64,000 nucleotides of DNA, taken from NCBI GenBank assembly GCA_041918675.1, contig JAYRVF010000012.1, positions 186,001 to 250,000 of the forward strand. The letters run 5' to 3'. Shown here piece by piece: positions 59,678 through 64,000 of the stretch; position 1 is the stretch's first letter; each line of letters starts with the position of its first letter. Position numbers and translations under genes: made by a program. A model generated the notes under the pieces. That model did not search any database and was not told the DNA's origin. It saw only the letters and a program-made list of their open reading frames with translations. This stretch comes from SCUB01 sp041918675 (lineage in GTDB: Bacteria; Pseudomonadota; Alphaproteobacteria; Rhizobiales; Xanthobacteraceae).

Positions 59678-61108
59678 TCAGTCCTGCAACATCCGCTTGA
59701 GCAGATCGACCTCGTTGGCGAGCGTCAGGTTGGCGCCCACCAGCGTCTCGATCTTGCGAACAGCGTGCAGCACCGTGGTGTGATCGCGGCCGCCGAAGCG
59801 TCGTCCGATCTCCGGCAGCGAGCGAAGCGTCAGATGCTTGGCAAGATACATCGCGATCTGGCGCGGCCTGACGACATTGGCGGTGCGGCGCGACGACAAC
59901 AGGTCGGAGCGGCTGACATTGTAATGCCGGGCGACCATGCGCTGGATGTCCTCGATCATCACCCGCTTGGGCTCCTGCCGGCGAACGAGATCGCGCACTT
60001 CGCGCTCGGCCAGTTCCAGCGTCACCGGCTGACCGGTGAGCTTGTTATGGGCGAGCAGGCGGTTGACCGCGCCCTCGAGGTCGCGTCCGTTGTTGGTGAT
60101 CGATTTCGCCAGATATTCGAGGACCGGCTGCGGCACGGCGAAGCCGGCGTGATGCAGGCGGGCGGCCGCCACCCGCGATTTCAGGATTTCGAGGCGCAGC
60201 TCCTCGCCGAGCGAGGCCATTTCCACGACGAGCCCGCCGGCGAGACGGGAGCGCACGCGGTCTTCCAGCGTGTCGAGATCGGTCGGCGGCTTGTCGGCGG
60301 CGATCACAACCTGCCGGCCGGCGTCGATCAGCGCGTTGAGCGTGTGGCAGAACTCGGCCTGCGTGGTCTTGCCCTGCAGGAACTGGAGATCGTCGATGAC
60401 GAGAACGTCGATCGCGCGCAGGGCTTCCTTGAACGCGATCGCGGTCTGCGATTTGAGCGCGGCGACGAAGCCGTACATGAACTTCTCGGCGGTGAGATAA
60501 AGCACCCGTCGCTCGTCGCCGGAATTGCCGGACCAGGCGACCGCCTGCAGCAGGTGCGTCTTGCCGAGGCCGACGCCGGCGTGGACGTAGAGCGGATTGA
60601 ACATCGGCGGCTCGCCGCGCCGGCCATCGGCGATCTGGCGCGCGGCGGCGTGGGCGAGCGTGTTCGAGCGGCCGACGACGAAATTGGCGAAGGTCAGGCG
60701 CGGATCGAGCGGCGAGCCGCCGAGCACGTCATGGGCGGCGAGCACGGCCGCGCCGTTGCGCGCATCGCCGCGCCCGTCCGTCCGTCCGCCGACGCCGGCC
60801 GGCTTGCGATCGTCATTGGCGGGCGGCTTGGCATCCCGCATCGGGGTGGCGCGAATGGAGGAGCGCACCGTCAATTCGATATGCGTGACCTCGGACACCT
60901 CGGCCTGCCAGCAGCCGAGCACGCGGTCGGCATAATGGGCCTGAATCCAGGTCTTGAGGAATTTCGTCGGCACGGAGAGCCGGACCGTGTTCGACTCGAC
61001 GCCCTCATAGTCCATGCGGGCGAACCAACTCGAATAGACGTCCTCGCCGACGGCGGCCCGCAGCCGACCCTTCACGCGCTTCCAACGGTCGTTTTCGTTG
61101 CCTGACAT
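59678..61108 (-). CDS. dnaA: Chromosomal replication initiator DnaA
   Basis: DnaA binds origin boxes and melts the origin. Domain I starts WKRVKGRLRAAVGEDVYSSW, the AAA+ Walker A is AGVGLGKTHLLQAV, Walker B is DVLVIDDLQFLQGK, and the domain IV signature is RPRQIAMYLAKHLTLRSLP with GGRDHTTVLHAV. The ATG at 61108 gives 476 residues; in-frame ATGs at 61135 and 61168 would add 9 or 20 residues, and no ribosome-binding site is decisive. Domain II is short and Gly/Arg-rich. Confidence 0.96.
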   Translation of the reverse strand: MSGNENDRWKRVKGRLRAAVGEDVYSSWFARMDYEGVESNTVRLSVPTKFLKTWIQAHYADRVLGCWQAEVSEVTHIELTVRSSIRATPMRDAKPPANDDRKPAGVGGRTDGRGDARNGAAVLAAHDVLGGSPLDPRLTFANFVVGRSNTLAHAAARQIADGRRGEPPMFNPLYVHAGVGLGKTHLLQAVAWSGNSGDERRVLYLTAEKFMYGFVAALKSQTAIAFKEALRAIDVLVIDDLQFLQGKTTQAEFCHTLNALIDAGRQVVIAADKPPTDLDTLEDRVRSRLAGGLVVEMASLGEELRLEILKSRVAAARLHHAGFAVPQPVLEYLAKSITNNGRDLEGAVNRLLAHNKLTGQPVTLELAEREVRDLVRRQEPKRVMIEDIQRMVARHYNVSRSDLLSSRRTANVVRPRQIAMYLAKHLTLRSLPEIGRRFGGRDHTTVLHAVRKIETLVGANLTLANEVDLLKRMLQD

Positions 61109-62693
61109 GCGATGACTTTCTTCGTCTTGGTGCATTGCCGTGGTGCTGTTGGCTTGATGCGATTGCATTGACGCGGTTTTCTCGAACGCGATGTGAATTT
61201 CTGGCCTTGCCGGAACCGACGCGACGTCATGGGACGGCGCGCGTCCGCCTCCACGTTCCCGCCGCGGCGAATTTCGCGACGACCTCTCACCCGGTGCCGG
61301 TTCGGCGTCCCAGGTGAAATGCCGCGAAAACGACGGCGGGGGCGCGGAAGCTACCGGCGAGGATGCGAGGGTGTTCGACCCGTGAAGAACGAACAGGCGC
61401 CGCGTGTCGCGCGAACGCCGGGCGCGTCGATGATCGCGGTGTTGATCGAAATCCTTGATCCGCAAGGGCCCGACGGCGATCGCCTGGAATGAATGCCATT
61501 TCCGAATGGGTTTGGAGCGATTGTTTTTGTCATAGCTACCCCTCTGCCCTCGCGGGATGTCGCGAGCGGCCATTCGTTCATTTCATTGTCGAGTCAAATG
61601 AAACCGCGAAACGCCCGGCTGTTCGATTACCGGTTCGCCGCCACACGCCTACGCCACCAAACCAACCCCGTCCTTGCCGCGTCGCTCTCGGCCGAATTAC
61701 TCCCGGCCATGCAAACACGCGTCATAAACGGATGTCGCTCCCATGCCCCATGAGACGACGCATCCGCACACAACCCACGCACCGGCACTTCCATCCCCGC
61801 GCATCGCACGCCACGGGAAATTCACCATTTCAGGTGGAGCGCCCGCGCCGCTCGAGCCATTCGGCCCCGATCGCCGGGTCAATTCACCTCACGCAACCTC
61901 CGCCATCCCAACGCACCTTCCCAAGACGTCACCCACCAACACACCGACGCCTTGAGAGTTAGACACGCGAGATTCAGGCACTCAAGATTCAGGCACTCAA
62001 GATTCAGGTGCCCAGACAGAAAGACGCATCGCTTCCCACCCTCGCGCGGCGACCGAGCATCGCCGGTCGTCCCGCCCTCGGCCCACCCACACCTTCTTCC
62101 AAGAAGAAGATGGTTGGTCGTGGGAAAAAGCTTCCCTTCTCATGCAAGCATGAGCGTCAGCCCGATGCGGTCGCGTGTTGAGCGACAAGCCCTCTGTTTG
62201 GAGACACTCGCCGCGAGCCGTTCGAAGCCGGACCCGAATTCGAAAACGGCCGCGCGATGAGATGCGCAAAAAGAACACATGCCCGCGCGCATCGCAACGA
62301 AATTGATGACTTGATTTCGCCAAGCTCGTCGCGAAGCAAACGCCGATCACTTGCCGGGTCGCATCGCACGCGCGCGCAAGGTTTTGAATCTGCCGGGTGA
62401 ATCACGAAGCGCGCCGCGTCATCGCAACGTCATCTTCGCGCGCGCGGTTTCATAAATTTTTTTTCTTCGCTCGCCGCGACCGATGACGGATTCAAAATAC
62501 TTCCGCGCGCATTGGTCTTAAGTCGTTAGCGCCGCGTGATATTTCCTGATCGCCGCGGAGGGGTAACCTCGCGCGCGCGGCCGACGAAATTTTTGGCGAG
62601 AACAGAAGCGATGAAGCGATGCGCGCGCGGGCGTTGGCGGCTCGCGTCGCGGCTCGCGGGGCGACGCAAGTGCGAAATTTCGCGCGCGTGAAT
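61109..62693. other. Long non-coding region between rpsT and dnaA
   Basis: About 1.6 kb with no gene I can support. It carries a 15-bp tandem repeat (61971-62008), a perfect 7-bp inverted repeat (62139-62154), an AT-rich patch with a run of eight T (around 62449-62466), and polypyrimidine/polypurine bias between 61620 and 62100. I searched by eye for TTATCCACA-type boxes on both strands and found none. The dnaA promoter must be near its right-hand part as read on the minus strand. Confidence 0.65.
61971..62008. repeat. 15-bp tandem repeats upstream of dnaA
   Basis: GATTCAGGCACTCAA occurs perfectly at 61971-61985 and 61986-62000, followed by an 8-base third start. It lies about 860 bases upstream of dnaA. 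Confidence 0.8.
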
Positions 62694-62725
62694 GAAGGAA
62701 GCCCGGCTCGCGCCGGGCTTCCTTC
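62694..62725 (-). terminator. Terminator after rpsT
   Basis: A perfect 14-bp stem with a 4-base loop, 60 bases past the rpsT stop. The following minus-strand bases (ATTC) are only mildly T-rich, but the stem is strong. Confidence 0.75.
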
Positions 62726-62785
62726 CGTCAAATCATCTCGGTGGTTGGCGCCGGGACGCGAAGCGTCGCGCCCGATCGCGGCGCG

Positions 62786-63052
62786 CTATTTCGCAAGCCC
62801 GGCGATGGACTTGGTCAGGCGGGAAACCTTGCGGCTCGCGGTATTCTTGTGCGCGACGCCGCGCTGGGCCGCGCGCATCAGTTCCGGCTCGGCAAGCTTC
62901 ATGGCGGCGACGGCCGCGTTGCGGTCCCCGCGCGCGATCGCGTCCTCGACCTGGCGAACGGAATTGCGCATGCGCGTCCGGCGCGCCTTGTTGACCTTGG
63001 TGCGGCGCGCGATCTTGCGGGTCGCCTTCTTGGCGGACGTCGTATTGGCCAT
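62786..63052 (-). CDS. rpsT: 30S ribosomal protein S20
   Basis: An 88-residue S20, which binds 16S rRNA early in assembly. MANTTSAKKATRKIARRT, RRTRMRNSVRQVEDAI and AAQRGVAHKNTASRKVSRL are typical, and the length is exact. It sits upstream of dnaA on the same strand, a conserved alphaproteobacterial pairing. Confidence 0.97.
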   Translation of the reverse strand: MANTTSAKKATRKIARRTKVNKARRTRMRNSVRQVEDAIARGDRNAAVAAMKLAEPELMRAAQRGVAHKNTASRKVSRLTKSIAGLAK

Positions 63053-63479
63053 TCGTTTCGTATCCTTTCGGACCCTCCGGTCTCGATGGGTCCATTCATC
63101 TCGGCGGAATTCGAGCGTCGTGATCTCTCGTCGCGATCCATCGGTCGCGCGCCTTGAGCGGGAAAGGCGTTCCGCCTTCTGGCCGTCCGCGGGCGATTGA
63201 CCGCGCGGTCGGTGGGCTGTTCCCACCCAAGGAATAAAGAATAACGACGGCGGGAACGCCCCGCCGCCATTCGGCGCCCTTATAATGAGGCCATGGGAAA
63301 CCGTCAACGTGTCCGGGGCGGGCCGAACGGCCCGATCCGGCGGCCGGCTTGCCTTCCCGGGCATCGGATCGGTCGCCGGGTCGCCGATTTCGGGCGCCGA
63401 TGTTGATGCCTGCGCGCGGGGTTGTTATTTCGTCGAGATAACCCATGGTGAGATAACGGAAATCGATGGGGGTGAACTG
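63053..63479. other. 427-base gap between rpsT and the small membrane protein gene
   Basis: It holds the rpsT promoter and leader on the minus strand. Plus-strand promoter elements for the next gene should lie near 63400-63470 but are not distinct. No other gene is seen. Confidence 0.55.
63279..63307 (-). promoter_or_regulatory. Probable rpsT promoter
   Basis: Minus strand TTGACG (63302-63307), 17-base spacer, TATAAG (63279-63284). The predicted start near 63271 gives a leader of about 220 bases, which has a GC-rich hairpin near 63248-63270 and could carry S20 autoregulation. Confidence 0.7.
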
Positions 63480-63797
63480 ATGATCCGTGGCTTCTTTCGA
63501 CTGATCGGATTGGTGATCCTGGCCTGCGGGTTCCTGGCCCTCGTCTATGACGGGGCGCGCAGCATCGCCGATCAGGCACCGCGCCTCACCCGCGCGGGCG
63601 ATCTCTGGAACGACATCAACCAGGCGAGCCAGGTCGCGTTCAAGGCGAGCGTGGAGGCATCCGCGCCGTGGCTGTGGGGTCCGCTGAATACGGCCGTGCT
63701 CGATCAACCCGTCTGGGCGGTGTTCGGCGTTCTGGGCATTCTCATCCTGCTGCTGTTCCGCCGGTCGAAGCCGCTGATCGGCTACGCGCGCGATTAG
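63480..63797 (+). CDS. Small two-helix membrane protein
   Basis: A 105-residue protein of unknown function. It has one hydrophobic segment at residues about 5-25 (GFFRLIGLVILACGFLALVY) and one near the C-terminus (VWAVFGVLGILILLLF), with a polar middle (about 55 residues) that likely faces the periplasm or cytoplasm. GGGGGTGA precedes the ATG. Related small proteins occur in this order, but I know no function. Confidence 0.72.
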   Translation: MIRGFFRLIGLVILACGFLALVYDGARSIADQAPRLTRAGDLWNDINQASQVAFKASVEASAPWLWGPLNTAVLDQPVWAVFGVLGILILLLFRRSKPLIGYARD

Positions 63798-63935
63798 AGG
63801 GACGGCGCCGCATGGCGCGGCGCCGACGAGGCGGGATGCCGGCGGCCGCGCGGCTTTCGAAAAATTGATCGGACGGGGCGTATCGGGCAAGGCCCTCATT
63901 GCGTATCAGTGCCGCGCCACCGGGAGAGAACCGAC

Positions 63936-64000
63936 ATGTTCATGCGCGGAAAGTCCATCACCATGCCGTCGGCGGATGAAGCGCTGCCAGGACGCGCCAT
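63936..64000 (+). CDS. msrA: Peptide methionine sulfoxide reductase MsrA, start only
   Basis: The first 21 codons of a gene cut by the window edge. The segment TMPSADEALPGRA is the conserved lead-in of proteobacterial MsrA, which would be followed by the catalytic GCFWG cysteine outside the window. GGGAGAG precedes the ATG. MsrA repairs oxidised methionine in proteins. Confidence 0.7.
   Translation, partial: MFMRGKSITMPSADEALPGRA

Noticed and set aside
61109..62693. Possible chromosomal origin
   Set aside because: No canonical DnaA box was found by eye, and alphaproteobacterial origins are often far from dnaA, so I did not annotate oriC.

Overview
The window is a GC-rich, gene-dense piece of a bacterial chromosome. 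Gene families and gene order point to an alphaproteobacterium of the order Hyphomicrobiales (Rhizobiales): addAB next to trxA, mutM-ubiE-ubiB-coaBC-dut, irr-fabA-fabB-fabI, pnp-rpsO-truB-rbfA-infB-nusA-rimP, lnt-corC-ybeY-phoH-miaB-fur, and rpsT-dnaA-dnaN-recF-gyrB. The exact genus cannot be read from the sequence. Almost everything is core (housekeeping) DNA. I see no prophage, insertion sequence, CRISPR array, tRNA or rRNA gene.

Layout. 1-12.7 kb (all minus): thioredoxin, the AddA/AddB recombination nuclease, a MurU-type nucleotidyltransferase, a PilZ protein, a TsaE-AmgK fusion, and a DivL-type sensor kinase with tyrosine in place of the phospho-acceptor histidine. 13-19.1 kb: an Rrf2 regulator, dut, coaBC with an extra N-terminal FitA-like antitoxin domain, ubiB, ubiE and (plus) mutM. 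19.1-22.5 kb: an exported peptidoglycan-binding protein with a degenerate protease-like domain, a hydroxyacid dehydrogenase and an SH3 protein. 22.5-26 kb: the iron regulator irr, divergent from the unsaturated fatty acid genes fabA-fabB-fabI. 26-36.5 kb (minus): a long RNA and translation cluster from rimP to pnp. A strong-looking promoter and a promoter-proximal terminator lie ahead of rimP.

36.9-47.9 kb: DUF2336, trmB, an XRE regulator, lnt, corC, ybeY, phoH, miaB, a Fur/Mur regulator, rimI and tsaB. 47.9-54.3 kb: a NifU-like scaffold, trpS, murJ, and on the plus strand a PfkB kinase, a MaoC hydratase and an uncharacterised 388-residue protein. 54.4-64 kb: gyrB, recF, dnaN and dnaA, then about 1.6 kb of non-coding DNA, rpsT, a small membrane protein and the start of msrA.

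Functionally the window joins replication and repair (dnaA, dnaN, recF, gyrB, addAB, mutM, dut), the transcription-translation core, envelope recycling and lipid synthesis (amgK, murU, murJ, lnt, fabABI), ubiquinone and CoA synthesis, and two Fur-superfamily metal regulators. Many minus-strand neighbours overlap by four bases (GTGA or ATGA), which suggests translational coupling. The least explained items are the FitA-CoaBC fusion, the unknown protein near 53 kb, the rimP leader, a repeat-derived insertion in TruB, and the long rpsT-dnaA gap with 15-bp tandem repeats and no recognisable DnaA box.
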